From: Rosa chinensis | Taxonomy: Eukaryota > Streptophyta > Magnoliopsida > Rosales > Rosaceae | Assembly: GCF_002994745.2 (NCBI RefSeq) | Contig: NC_037093.1 | Coordinates: forward strand, 15,139,555 to 15,203,554 | Direction of reading: 5' to 3' | Length of the DNA stretch: 64,000 nt | In this document: positions 32,249 to 43,179 of the stretch, in pieces | How positions within the stretch are numbered: position 1 is the first letter of the stretch | How the letters are laid out: each line of letters begins with the position of its first letter | Notes under the pieces: model-generated | Told to the model about the DNA's origin: nothing | The model's input: the letters and a program-made list of their open reading frames with translations, nothing else | Database searches by the model: none | Translations under genes and position numbers: made by a program

Positions 32249-33268
32249 TGCAAGCTTTTCTCCACAGGTCAGGGTTACTGGTACATGATCTGTAGATGCT
32301 TAATTCACAATCTCCAAATAAAGCTTAAATACATGAAGCCATTGCAGTGGCACTGAATACTAAAAGCAGAAAACGTACATTCTCGTAATTTTTCAAAGCA
32401 TTTGGTGCCTGATGCATGTATTTACACACACAGTTGCACAAGACAACACTCAGCTATGACTCCAAGCAATGGATATCCTAAATGGAAGTGTCCCCTGATG
32501 AAGAAGATTAACGGTGTTACTGTTACTTTCAACAGTCAAGGCCATTGAATGGAGTTTTTTGGATTCCAGGCTGATTAATTTAATTTGTTTCTTATCATAA
32601 CTTGGTTTTTTTTTTTTAAGCATGTAGACTATCCTTGGTATTTAGGAATTAAAGGTCCTGAATCTTCAACAAAGTTGTAAGATGCCTGGTCTATTACCTT
32701 GCCACAAAATGAGTGTACCAAAGATGATTGATTTCTAAGTCCAAATAGCACACAGTAAAAGCTAAACTTCTTAGCACCTGAAAAAAAAAAAAAAACAAAA
32801 ACAAAACAAAACAAAAAGTTTAAAGCTTGGGAGCATTATCGATGAAAAAGTCGGGACAATTAAGAAAGCTGAACTAAAATCACATTAGTGAGTTCATTTT
32901 TAATTATGTTAATGCTTGCATACACCCTCTATCCTAGTTCATTTTTGTTGGAAATGTTAGGAACTCTTAGGATTCCCCTGTTTTTACCAGGTAACAATCC
33001 AGAGGCAATTAGAAATCATGATTATCATTGAAATAGTTTAATTTGTTTTGAGTTATAACTTGATTGAGTCATTTTAAACTAGTCTGACAAGAGTCATATA
33101 CTCATCGCAATTAATCCAGTTTATCTTCTTTTCGAAGTAGTTATGTGTTATTAGAGTGACTGGATATGCCTGCTCTAAAGCATGTATCAAGATCTATTAA
33201 AGTTATTGAACTACAATTAAAAGCAAAAGCACATTTAGTGCACAAAATGGCAGATTCTCCAGCTGTAA
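32249..33268. other. Spacer without recognised feature
   Basis: AT-rich sequence with A- and T-runs near 32,600 and 32,780. A small minus-strand frame at 32,629-32,814 is low-complexity and not considered a gene. No element ends or RNA genes were recognised. Confidence 0.5.
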
Positions 33269-34507
33269 TTAACTTGGCAACATTACTGCCTTTATGAAGA
33301 TTGCATTATTTTCATCAATTCCAGTCATATTAAAACTCAAGTATACTGTGTGTACATGGTGTGGCTCAGTCCTGATAAAGATATAAAGAACTAAACAGAA
33401 GAGGTTACATAATCTTACAGGAAGACGTTCTTCATAAACCCAATCAGCTTCACTCACCCTACCTTCCATGAACAATTCATGAATCAACAAATTGTAAGTT
33501 GACACCGTCGGCATTATACCCTTCTTCACCATCTCATCTCTATAACCGAAAGCCCTGTTTAGATCACCGTTATTGCAATAACCGTTAATCAATGTGTTAT
33601 AAGTAACAGCGATCGGAAGCAGCCCAATTTCCAGCATAGCACTAAAGAAGGGTAATAAGCAATCCATACGTTTAAGAATCCGGCTGAACTGCTCTCCCTT
33701 TCATAGCACTAAAGATCATCTGAGCCCCTCCAACTCTTCCTCTCAAACAAAACCCATGAATGATAGTATTATAAGTAACAACAGTAGGCTCAATCCCCAA
33801 AATCTCCATACAAGAAACTCCTTTGCCTTGTTCAACTTCCCTTATTTGCACAACACATTAATCATGATGTTAAAAGTACAAACACTCGACTTGATCTTCA
33901 ACCTAAACATGTCAGCATACAAAACCCAAGCCCTCTCGGTTCGATTTAATTTCGAAAACAAACTCAACAATTCATTACAAGTCTTAGTCCTAGGCATAAC
34001 ATTGTCACTCGCCATCAAGCTAAAGCACTCAAAGGCGTCATCAGCCCTCTTCAATTCACAGCAAGCACTTACCAGCAAGTCCAAAACGACGCCGCTTTGC
34101 GCACCCAAATGCACTCGGGCACGAGCAAGCGAGTCGAAAACGTCTCGAATCGGAGCAATGCCGCTGCCGAGGAGTTGCTTTAGGAGCTCTAGGGAGGATT
34201 TTGGGGAAGGCGAGGCATTGGGTTTGGATTTCGAGGCGGAGAAAGTCGACGTGGGATGTGAATTAATAGACAAGGTGAGGGGTTTGGTGGAGATGGAAGA
34301 GGGTTTGGGAGACTAGAGAGGAGGGAAGGTTGGGCGGAAGGTGTTCGATGAATTGCCACTGACAAGTTTGGATGGAGTTGAGGAGAGAGATTGGTGGGTG
34401 ATGGGTGGAGGGTCTGGTTGGGTGAGTGAACAGAGAGATTGGGTTTGGATGGGTCTGAGATTTTGGGGTTTAAGGGTCTGAGGTTTTAGGAGTTCGTGAG
34501 ATTTCAT
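33269..34507 (-). pseudogene. Pentatricopeptide-repeat (PPR) protein pseudogene
   Basis: The minus strand opens at 34507 with a Ser/Thr/Pro-rich leader like an organelle-targeting peptide, and meets an in-frame TAG near 34,313. It continues to 33842 with PPR helices (ELLSLFSKLNRTERAWVLYAD; VCTFNIMINVLCK). Frameshifted remnants (EPTVVTYNTIIHGFCLRGRVG) bridge to a third frame, 33667-33269, with IAVTYNTLINGYCNNGDLNRA and VSTYNLLIHELFMEGRVSEA. PPR proteins bind organelle RNA. The stop, at least two frameshifts and the missing C-terminal repeats show decay. The surviving motifs have the P-class 35-residue spacing. Confidence 0.85.
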
Positions 34508-34745
34508 TGTTGGCTAAGAAAGATGGGTTTGTGATTTTGTGAAGGGGGGGAGAGGAGAGCAATGGGTTTTGATCAGTGGGGGAATGGATTTATGCTCGAG
34601 GTACATGTGAGGCGGTAAAACGATATTGGTTATATGACCAATCCCAAGAGTAACGCGGGGTAACTCCCAAGTAAAAACTGATTTTTGCAGATTAAACAAT
34701 CATGGCTGTTTTTCTCATTTTCTGTAGATCAGTAGATGATAACGT

Positions 34746-34773
34746 GTGTGTGTGTGTATATATATATATATAT
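34746..34773. repeat. (GT)n(AT)n microsatellite
   Basis: A GT run followed directly by an AT run, about 28 bp. It is followed by AT-rich spacer to about 35,440 in which I see no gene. Confidence 0.8.
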
Positions 34774-35469
34774 CCTCAAATGAGCTCGAAGAGAATAAAA
34801 TTATTGCGTAGAATATAAAAACAAAACATCGTTTACAGTTAGATTTATGGTGCAAATTCTAATCATGAAAGCGTTGTCAACCGATCTTTCAAACAATTAG
34901 AACTATAGTTAAATTTATGAAAAAGAATTACCAGAAAAACCTCTAATTGCCATTCTTTCATATCATTCGTTGCTAAGTCTTTTTCGCATTACTTTGAAAG
35001 AAAATAGAACTCCTGCTCTACCTTAAAAGTTAAATCTAAGCTAATGAAGGACAAATGTTCTAACCGTCTCATCACCGATCAAAAATGTGAGTTAGGTTTA
35101 GGCAATCATGAGACAAGTTAGACAATCATGAGACAAGTTATATTGAATTTATTGATGATCGTATCACAGAAGAAATTCAACCTGACGTAAATGAGTCAAA
35201 TTTTTTTTACTTTACTATAGCATTATTCATATTCAAGAGATGTAATGGAAGTCAGATATCTATATACAATCCCTTTAGTTTACACTTCAGGGTCACCACT
35301 CACCACTACTCTTTCCACAAGTGCTCTCATTTAGGATTTCTATTGACTGCTAATCCACTATGATGAACAGATAAGGAAAGATAACCAGTCCCTTGCAATT
35401 CCATCTTACATTGAGATCTAAAAGCATTCGCAGATAGTGACTAATGCTTAGTTTGGGATTGCTGTGCTG

Positions 35470-35640
35470 TGAGGGAAAAACTTCCGAACTTGCTGTGAGG
35501 GGAAGCACTTCCGAACTTACTGTGAGAGGAAACACTTCCGAACTTGCTGTGAGAGGAAACACTTCCGAACTTGCTGTGAGAGGAAGCAGCTGAGGTGTTT
35601 GGTAAACTGTTTTTAAAAGTGTTGTGAGAACGAAAAGCAC
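35470..35640. repeat. Minisatellite (~34-bp units) and hAT-MITE-like end
   Basis: Four to five units of ACTTCCGAACTTGCTGTGAG with a short spacer occupy 35,475-35,590, followed by GTGTTTGGTAAACTG and GAACGAAAAGCAC. The wording GTTTGGGATTGCTGTGCTGTG to the left resembles the start of common plant hAT-type MITEs, but no TIR or duplication could be set. The homology to intron 2 of the TNL gene begins immediately after this block at about 35,642. Confidence 0.6.
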
Positions 35641-35641
35641 A

Positions 35642-35997
35642 GTAAGTGATGTTAAAAATTATTTAGCTTTATGATATTTTAATACATCCTTGCTTACAAA
35701 ATCTTGAATAATTTTAAAATTTAATGAAAATATTTATTATGAGAAGAAATTGCTTAATTTGATGCAATTGTTGTTTATTAGGGAACAAATAAAATTAAAG
35801 CCATAGAGTTGAGAGTAGTTGAGAATTCACAAAAGATACGGTTGAATGGCAGAAGCTTCACAAACTTGAAAAATCTTCAAATTTTTAAAGTCGATGAAGG
35901 GATGCTTTGTGGAGAGGGCGTGGATTATTTCCTGAACCAGTTGAGGGTCCTTGACTGGATGTCTTGTTCATTACAATTGTTGCCAACGAATTTTAAT
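35642..35997 (+). pseudogene. TNL paralog: intron 2 and first part of exon 3
   Basis: From GTAAGTGAT at 35,642 the sequence follows the first TNL gene from its exon 2/intron 2 donor at 19,148. It includes the intron, the acceptor TTTATTAG and an exon starting 35,782 (GTNKIKAIELRVVENSQKIRL, then the SFTNLKNLQIFKV and GEGVDYFLNQLRVLDWMSCS segments). It breaks off at 35,997 inside exon 3, where the 12.5-kb insertion begins. TIR and NB-ARC exons are absent upstream, so the copy is 5'-truncated. Confidence 0.85.
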
Positions 35998-36322
35998 GGG
36001 TTAATGCTTATACACCCCAAATCCCTGAGAATAGTTATCATACACCCCAGTGTCTTACTTTTCTTCCTCTTTACACAACTTTTTCTCCCTTTACTTCCTA
36101 CCTACCCATCTTGTCAAAACCCCTACCAATAGTACCCTTCTTGGTTGTCCTTGTCAGTTTAGGTTTTTAGCTTTCTACTTCATTTTTAAAATTTTGTTGA
36201 AATGTGGTGGGCCCATCAGAGTTTTATTTGTTTAAATATGCAGTGTTAACAGTCATCCTCTACTTTTCAAAGGTAAACAGTACAAAATACTATTCATAAT
36301 TTCGATCGTTGACAGACTTGAG

Positions 36323-36547
36323 TTGGTTGTTATCTGTAAAAATACTAGCAAAGAATTGCAAAAGAAAAGAGAAAAATTGAGAAAATTGAAATACTATAGA
36401 GACAGTCTTAATAGAGAAACTCCTCACTACTGGGATATCATCTATAGACTTCAAACCAGAATTTACAAATTAGAACAAGATATTGATAATCTCTTGTATG
36501 TTCTGGAAGAGGAACAAAAACCTCTTGATTATTTGAGCATTAGTTAG
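36323..36547 (+). pseudogene. Short lysine-rich coiled-coil frame upstream of the viral primer site
   Basis: 75 codons rich in K, E and L (SKELQKKREKLRKLKYY), ending at TAG just before the tRNA-Met site. It is in the same frame as ORF1 but separated by the stop. Either it is a small viral ORF, or it is the end of an older reading frame joined across the circular map. I do not recognise it as a known viral protein. Coiled-coil character is inferred from the heptad-like spacing. Confidence 0.4.
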
Positions 36548-36560
36548 ATCCGCACATCAC

Positions 36561-36572
36561 TGGTATCAAAGC
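36561..36572 (+). promoter_or_regulatory. tRNA-Met primer-binding site of the pararetrovirus
   Basis: TGGTATCAAAGC differs at one position from the TGGTATCAGAGC complement of initiator tRNA-Met that primes minus-strand synthesis in Caulimoviridae. It lies about 30 bp upstream of the ORF1 start at 36,602, as expected for the intergenic region, and marks position 1 of the conventional viral map. Confidence 0.8.
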
Positions 36573-36601
36573 TTGTAAAGAGCTCAGCAGGGGAATCCCC
36601 A

Positions 36602-37567
36602 ATGGGGACAATGTCTGATTTGATAATAGAGAGACTGAATTCTCTATTAAAATCTTCTGATGAAAAATATCAGAACATGCAGAAAGAAATATCTAGATAT
36701 CAAGATCATCTAGAAAAAATACCTGTTATAATCCACCAGTTAGAAAAATTGGAAAACAAATTGGATTATATCAAGGAACTTCCAAAAATGGAAGAAGAAA
36801 AGCTAACAAGTGTTAGTAGAAAAATCAATGAACAGCAAAAAACGCTGGATTCTATGAAAATTATACTGAAGGACAAGAAAGTGCCTACAGTAAAAACAAA
36901 GAAGGCTAATGGGTTCAAACCATTAGAAAGACCCGAAAAGAATCCTGTTCCAAACATGATTTTTCTGGATCCCTCAACTAGTTCTACTAGTATTCGGTAT
37001 GAAAATCCGAAAGAAACTCGAGATGTCAAAATGATGAGCATCTTCGGAAAAAAGAAAGGAGTACAACTCTTAAATGCTGAAGAATTCGAATACAACGAAA
37101 TCGAGCATGAGGTAAAAAATGCCTCAATTCCAAAGCTAGATTTCAAACAAATCTACAAAAGGGGAACATTTGACTTGATGGATAGCCATCATTTCAAATT
37201 ATTGGAATTTACAACCCCTTCCACAATAGGAGAAACAGATCTCTTGATGATCACTCCTGCTGAAGTTGCCAGAGCAAAAGCAAAAAATTATCAATTTATA
37301 CACATTGGAGCAGTCCAAGTAGGCATAAAACTTCTTGCTCAAGAAGGCATAAACTGTTCAGTTCTATGTGTCTTACAAGACAATAGACTAACAGATTTTC
37401 AAGCTAGTCTTTTGGGAACCCTTGAAGCATCTTTATGCAATCAAGTGGCTTATTTCAACTGCTTCCCAAACTTCTCAACCAGCTTGAAGGATGCAGCTCA
37501 CTGTCTAAGACTGAGAGTCAAGACAGATGGCATTTCTATGAAAAAGATATGCAAGAATTGGCAATAG
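36602..37567 (+). pseudogene. Pararetroviral ORF1 N-terminus with 30K-type movement protein
   Basis: The first ~100 residues are K/E-rich and predicted coiled coil. From about residue 175 a 30K-superfamily movement-protein domain follows (GTFDLMDSHHFKLLEF; FQASLLGTLEASLCNQVAYF). In Caulimoviridae this domain modifies plasmodesmata for cell-to-cell spread. Its fusion to the front of a polyprotein is a florendovirus/petuvirus trait. The frame is lost near 37,540 by a small indel, and the text goes on in the frame that opens at 37,435. Confidence 0.8.
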
Positions 37568-39109
37568 TATACAGAATATACTATAAACTGATGAGTACCA
37601 CAGTAGAGCCAAAGACAAGGATATCAAATATCCCTGGTCTTACTACTGGATTCCTCACCAGTCAGAAGAACCATTCACAACAAATTCACAAGGTTACTTG
37701 GAATGAAGTAACTTTTCCTATTGAATGGAAATTATCTGGTTTGAAGCTACCAGCAGAAAATGCAAAAGAAAAAATCTATGAAAGTAGAAAGACTGGAGAA
37801 ATCAGTCTAAATTTTGACAATCATAGAAAAAGTGATGTCTGTCCTGAGAATATCAAGATGAACAAAAATCTTCTCAGAAGAAGCTACAGCACTAGAGAAA
37901 CTAGTGTTAGTGGTACAAAAAACTCTGAAGAACCATCAGAGTCTATCATTGAAGAAGAATTGGAAGCTGATCTAAACAGACCAGTAAATATGCTTAGAGC
38001 ACAAAAGCTCTATGATCTTTATGATGAAGCTGAGAATTGTGAAACTCCTGAACGATTAGAAAAACTAATCGAAGAAATGAAAAAATTCAATCCAGGAAAG
38101 GAAAGAAAACTCCTTCCGTACCAGGATATTGAAATGGAAGAAGGAGAAAGCTCCAAAACTTCCATCATTAGAGAAAAAGGAAAGCTTAAACTCCCTGTAC
38201 AGAAAGCCCCTACAGGCAAAAATGGAGAAGAAATTCTCAAAGATTTGTCCCAGAGTACCAATTTCCAACTATGGAATTTGGCTAGATCTGGATAAAGCTC
38301 TAGACAAGAGAAAAACTCTTGACCAATGGGTAGATAGCCTGATGATGGCCTCTGCTCTTACCCTTGGAAAATTTGAAGCTCCTAATCTTCAGATGTACTT
38401 TGAAACTACTCTCACTAGGGTAGCAAAGAAGTATTACTTCTCTTTCAAAGAGACAACCAGAGGAAAAGAATGGTTGAAGGAGATCAAAACTTCGAAATCT
38501 CCGTATGATTTTGCAATACCCCTGTACGATCAGTTCTATGGAGATCTCTCAAATTTGAGTGAAAAGGCTACAGAAACGGCCAAATTAAATATCTATGCTC
38601 TCAAAATCTGTGACATGAGATATTTTGAAGAATACTTGAATGAATTTCAAGAATATTACTGTACAATTGGTGAACTAGAAAATACTGATCTAGTTAATCT
38701 GTTGCACAGAAAACTCTCTGAACCATGGAGAACAGCTGTGAGAGAAAGCATAGCTGAAAAACCAATTGAAAGATTTTCAGTTGGAGGAGTTGCCGACAGA
38801 ATCCGGCAATTACTAAAAAAGCAATGCAAAGCTAATCTTAGAGCTAAGATGGCCAAAAAACAACTCAAAGGAGTTGAAAATTTCTGCTATGGAATACTGG
38901 ATATGCCTACTAACTGGGGATGTCATGAAACCAAATTCCACAGAAAGAAGAAAGAAATGAATTACTCTAAAAAATTCAAAAAGAGTAATAAAAAAAAAAT
39001 TGGAAATTCAAGAGAAGTTCCAATTACAAGAAACATCAGGATGAAGATCCTAAAAAGAAATTCTTCAAGAAAAAGAAGAATACTCATCAGCATAAACAAC
39101 CAAGCATGA
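37435..39109 (+). pseudogene. Pararetroviral coat-protein region (two overlapping frames)
   Basis: One frame (37435-38295) continues the movement-protein end and an acidic linker. After a shift near 38,260 a second frame (38129-39109) holds the coat core, with LGKFEAPNLQMYFETTL and LNEFQEYYCTIGELENTDLVN. A lysine-rich basic tail follows. This is the usual coat-protein layout ahead of the zinc knuckle. Another shift near 39,100 moves to the next frame. Confidence 0.75.
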
Positions 39110-39591
39110 AAGCTTGCAGATGTTGGTTATGTAAAGCTGAAGGGCACTATGCCAATGAATGCCCGGAAAAGGGTAAAAGATCTACTAAAGCTCTCTTTGA
39201 AGAATATGAGCATATAGTAGAAACGGCAAACATGAAAGGCTACAAAATAGCCTATTCTGATGATGAAGAAGACTACAGGTCAGTTTACTCTGCCTGGTCT
39301 GAAGAAAAAGAATCATCTGAGTCTGAGACAGATTCTGAAGTAGAGTACTTCGAATCCAGACAAATGAATGTTTTGAAAATCAAAAACTGGGAAGAAAGTA
39401 AGACAGAATCCTTAATGTCTTCTTATCAGGTGAACCCTGGTACATTCGTTTGTGACTATTGCCTATGTCATGAAAAGAATGGTCTCCCTATGTTTTGTGA
39501 GGAGTCAAAAAAGACTTATCACAAAGAATGCTTCATAGCTGAAGCAAGAAGAAAAACCAAGAATGGTCTTGTCAGCCAATTGGTAGAATAA
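39106..39591 (+). pseudogene. Pararetroviral zinc knuckle and following linker
   Basis: Starts with the CCHC knuckle CWLCKAEGHYANECP that binds viral RNA, then an acidic Ser/Glu-rich stretch. A second Cys/His cluster (CDYCLCHEKNGLPMFCEESKK) follows, with spacing suggestive of an extra zinc-binding site. The frame ends at TAG near 39,589, before the protease region. Confidence 0.78.
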
Positions 39592-39812
39592 GAATATGAA
39601 GAATATTTCTCTGAACAAAAAGAGAAAAAGGTAGAAGCCTTGTTCCAAGAAATTATGGAACCATCTTCCTCAAAATAAAGGAAGAAATTATCGATGAAGA
39701 AAAAATCGATAAAAATGAAAATTTTGAACTGGTTGAACCACCAGAAATTGTTCCAGAAGAATGTAAACCATTCATTCCAAAGGAACAGGCTCAAGAAAAT
39801 GAGCTTCAACAA

Positions 39813-40334
39813 TTGAAGGTCGTCTCTACTAGTAGATACAACAACTACATAGAGATTGGACTAAAATTCCCTGATCACGAAAAATATCATCTACATGCCT
39901 TTGTAGATAATGGATCAGGATTTACTGTTGCAAAGAGATTTGCAATTCCAGAAGAACTCTGGAAAGAAGATAAAAAAAGAACTACTACTGGTGTCACATT
40001 TGATGGAAGTCATCTCACCATGAATAAAGTAGCAAAAAATGTTCATATCACCATTGGTGGAGGAACATTTATCATCCATAATGTCTGGCAATCTGAAGGC
40101 CAAGGCTCAGATTTCTTGTTGGGAAATGATTTTATTCTCCAACAGAGATTTATTCAGGATGAAGAAGCAATAGGCTTCAGAAAAGGAGAACGGGTGTTCT
40201 TGGCAGATAGGCTTACACAAGCCAAAAGCATAGTAGGTCCAAACTTTACTACACAATATCAGAGATCGCAACAGAATGGTGGTGATCTTACCCCCTACAA
40301 ACCCAAATTTGAACCCATACTCCAAATCAAATAA
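39813..40334 (+). pseudogene. Pararetroviral aspartic protease
   Basis: Contains the active-site-type motif FVDNGSGFTVAKRF (Asp-Asn-Gly-Ser where D-T/S-G is usual) and a second flap-like hydrophobic block with FLLGNDFI. The protease cleaves the polyprotein. DNGS matches pararetroviral proteases better than the DSG of Ty3/gypsy elements. Stops on both sides separate it from its neighbours. Confidence 0.75.
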
Positions 40335-40539
40335 CAAGAAGAGTTACTTGTTGAAGAATCTTCTAAAGAAGAAGAAGAAGAAACTAGTGAAGAAGAAGAA
40401 GCTAGTTTCATCCATGAGCATAACCTCAAGCACTTCCAGAATAAGCTTGAGTCCCAGAAAATTCCTACTCTTAATAAAATCAAGAAACTACTCGGACAGA
40501 ATATCGATGTAGACCCTCAGAAGTTTTGGGGAAGAGACC

Positions 40540-42013
40540 CAGTGGTCTGTGAATTGAGATTACATGACATGAATGCCATCTGTCATGTCAAACCTATTCC
40601 TCAGTACAAAGAGGAAGACCAAAAAGAATTCAGAAAAGATATTGAAGATCTCCTGAACAAGAGATTAATTCAACCTTCCACTGCCCTCATCATGCTCCAG
40701 CATTCTACGTGAGAAAGCATGCAGAAAATCTAAGAGGAAAAGCTAGAATGGTGATTGACTACAGAGATGTCAACAAAAAGACTGTCAAAGACGGTTATCA
40801 AATTGCTCAAGTAAGAGTATTGATCAACCAACTCAGAGGAGCTAAAGTCTTTTCAAAATTCGATGCAAAGTCGGGTTTTTGGCAAGTCAAGATGCATCCT
40901 GAGAGTGTACCTCTCACTGCATTTGGAACACCATAAGGACATTACGAATGGTTAGTAATGCCTTTTGGTCTAAAACAAGCTCCCTCAATCTTCCAGAGAA
41001 AGATGGACAACATCTTCAAGCATGTTGCAGAGTTCTGCGTCGTCTACATAGATGACATCCTGGTCTTCTCCAAAAACAGAGAAGAACACATGAAACACCT
41101 CTATGAGGTCGTAAAGCTGATAGTTCAGCATGGAATTATCCTAGGAGAAAAGGAAATCTTCTTTATCCTCGATGAAGTTGATTTCCCAGGAATAAATATC
41201 AAGAATGGAGTGATAAAACTCCAACCTCATATCCTTGAGAAGATCTAGAAATTCCCAGATAGAATTCCTGATGCTAAGAGTCTAGAGAGATTCCTTGGTG
41301 TCATAAATTATGGGAGAGATTTCATTCCCAAAATCTCAGGGTTAACAGCAATGTTATCTCCTAAGACAAGTTCCAAAAGAAAATGGAACTTCACAGAAGA
41401 TGATGAAAAAATTGTAAAGCAGATAAAAAATCTCTGCAAAAACCTCCCTCCTCTTCAACAACCAGAAGAGAATGATGAAATTATCCTCCAAACAGATGCG
41501 AGCGATAATTATTGGTCCGGTGTGGTTCTGGCAAAAACGCCTGGAACTAACATTGAAAAGATCTGCAAATTTTGTAGTGGCAAGTTCAGCCCTGCAGAAA
41601 TGAATTATCCCACAGGGGAAAAAGAAATTTTGGCTGTTAAGACAACAATTTTAAATTCTCCAGCTTTTCTTGGAAAACCCTTTACTGTTCGCACCGATTG
41701 TGCTAGAGTAAATAATTTCAAAAATTTCAAACTTGATAAAGCTGCTGACAGAGGAAGATTAGCTAACTGGCAATTATTTCTTAACCAATATGATTATGTT
41801 GTTGAATTAATTGCAGGAAACAAGAACTATCTTCCAGACGCCTTGACCAGAGAATTGGCAATGTTCAGCCGAAAAGATGACGACGAAGGTCGTAACCCCA
41901 GAAGCAGAAGAACTGGGAAAGAACATGAACCTGAAGAGGATCCCATGGAAACCAAAGAAAAAATCCTCAAAAGGTTTCTGCTAAGTCATAAAGGACTAGC
42001 CACAACTGATTAA
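40540..42013 (+). pseudogene. Pararetroviral reverse transcriptase and RNase H, with in-frame stops
   Basis: From 40,540 to 40,710 the N-terminal RT blocks lie partly out of frame. From 40,709 one frame carries ARMVIDYRDVNKKT, FSKFDAKSGFWQVKMHP, MPFGLKQAPSIFQRKMD and the catalytic YIDDILVFS. TAA near 40,935 and TAG near 41,247 interrupt it. RNase H follows at about 41,490-41,870 (LQTDASDNYWSGVV; NYPTGEKEILAV; VRTDC), with ORF1 ending at 42,011. The order RT-RNase H with no integrase downstream is typical of Caulimoviridae. Confidence 0.85.
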
Positions 42014-42028
42014 TCCCAGGGTAAAGGA

Positions 42029-42200
42029 TTGGCTAGCCCGTCTCAAACGGCAGACAGTAAAGGCTCATCAAGACCGTTGAAGGCTGTTGCTTTACCAAAA
42101 AGCAAACCTACTCCAACTGGAGTAATAAATGTTTTTAATTATGAACTTCAAATATTCGACACTCCTGTGTTCAGAACTGGCAGGAGACTAGCCTACCACC
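42029..42200 (+). pseudogene. Pararetroviral ORF2, 5' part (before the CACTA insertion)
   Basis: ATG at 42029 follows the ORF1 stop by about 15 bases. The frame is P/S/T-rich, then hydrophobic, and is cut at 42,200 by the CACTA end. If the CACTA element and one copy of its ACC duplication are ignored, the reading continues in phase at 46,639. The protein's function is not known for the group. Confidence 0.7.
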
Positions 42201-42229
42201 CACTACAAGAAATTTGGGTATATGCAACG

Positions 42230-42360
42230 GGTTTATTTGCAAGGAGTCAATATTCCTTGCATTTAGTTTGATAATACCAAGAATTATACAAGTCCTTGCA
42301 TTTAGTTTAGAGATAATGCCAGGAACACATAAAGTCCTTGCATTTTGTTTGTTAAAATAT
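42230..42360. repeat. CACTA left subterminal repeats
   Basis: The unit CCTTGCATTTAGTTT (with CCTTGCATTTTGTTT variants) recurs about every 45 bp. Such subterminal motifs bind the TNPA-like protein in En/Spm elements. The corresponding right-end array lies at about 46,370-46,620. Confidence 0.8.
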
Positions 42361-42745
42361 AAAAAATGATAAAGTCTTTGTATTTGCTTTTCATTTCCTT
42401 GCATAATTGGTTGGGCGGGATCTTTGCCGCTCTTAGTTTAACTCATTATTATTTTTTTTTCACTCTCTCTTCCCGAAGTTCCCGTCTTTCTCCATCTCTC
42501 CATTCTCTCTCCTCTCCCACTTCTAATTCGCCTCAGGGCCAAATTTTAGTCTTATTTCCTCTCATACCCAACCAAACCAGTATCTAGGGTTTCTCCACTT
42601 CAAAGCCACCCTCCGATCTCCGATTTCCTCTTATTCAAACCCTAGAACCCTCTCTTCCCCTTTCCAGTTTCAATTTCAATTTCAAATTCGATCGCAGCGA
42701 TTCCCAATTTCATAAATATGATCACAGCTCCGGCGACGCCTAGAG

Positions 42746-42994
42746 ATGTATAGCAATTTCAAGAAGGCTATTACCCAGATATTCAACGAGTACTTGCACT
42801 GGGCTGTGGAGATTCGTATCATTTTGGATTACGACTGGCCCGGCCCGGCCTCCAACGGCGATGCGGTGGTGGTTACCAGTCTAAAGACCAATCCCGAGGA
42901 CAGTAGAGGCGGCAACGGGGAGGATCCGGAGCAGGCAATGCTCCGAACCAGGCTTAATTTGCCTGTCAAGTTCCTTCAGTTCTTTACTGGTTAG
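42746..42994 (+). pseudogene. Unidentified captured exon inside the CACTA element
   Basis: An 82-codon frame (MYSNFKKAITQIFNEYLHWAV...) follows a CT-rich leader and ends just after a GG/GTTAG donor-like site. The G+C content of 42,830-42,960 is higher than its surroundings and the reading looks like a genuine first exon. I do not recognise the family. It may belong to a different captured gene from the pterin-dehydratase-like part that follows, or to the same chimeric transcript. Confidence 0.4.
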
Positions 42995-43179
42995 TTTGTT
43001 TGCTTCTGATAATGGCTTGATTTTACTTTGTTGTGTTGCTATGTTTTGAATGTTTGGTAATGTTGATTGTAGCTAGAGTGCTGGGATTTTTGTTTTAGTT
43101 ATTGCAGGAACCCCAAAATACCTCAGTTCCCCCGAGATGAATAACCAAGCCTAAAATACCGAACACCCCAATCTAGCTA

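Noticed and set aside
35350..35640. 96-codon minus-strand frame with repeated LTASSEVFP
   Set aside because: Translation of the 34-bp minisatellite.
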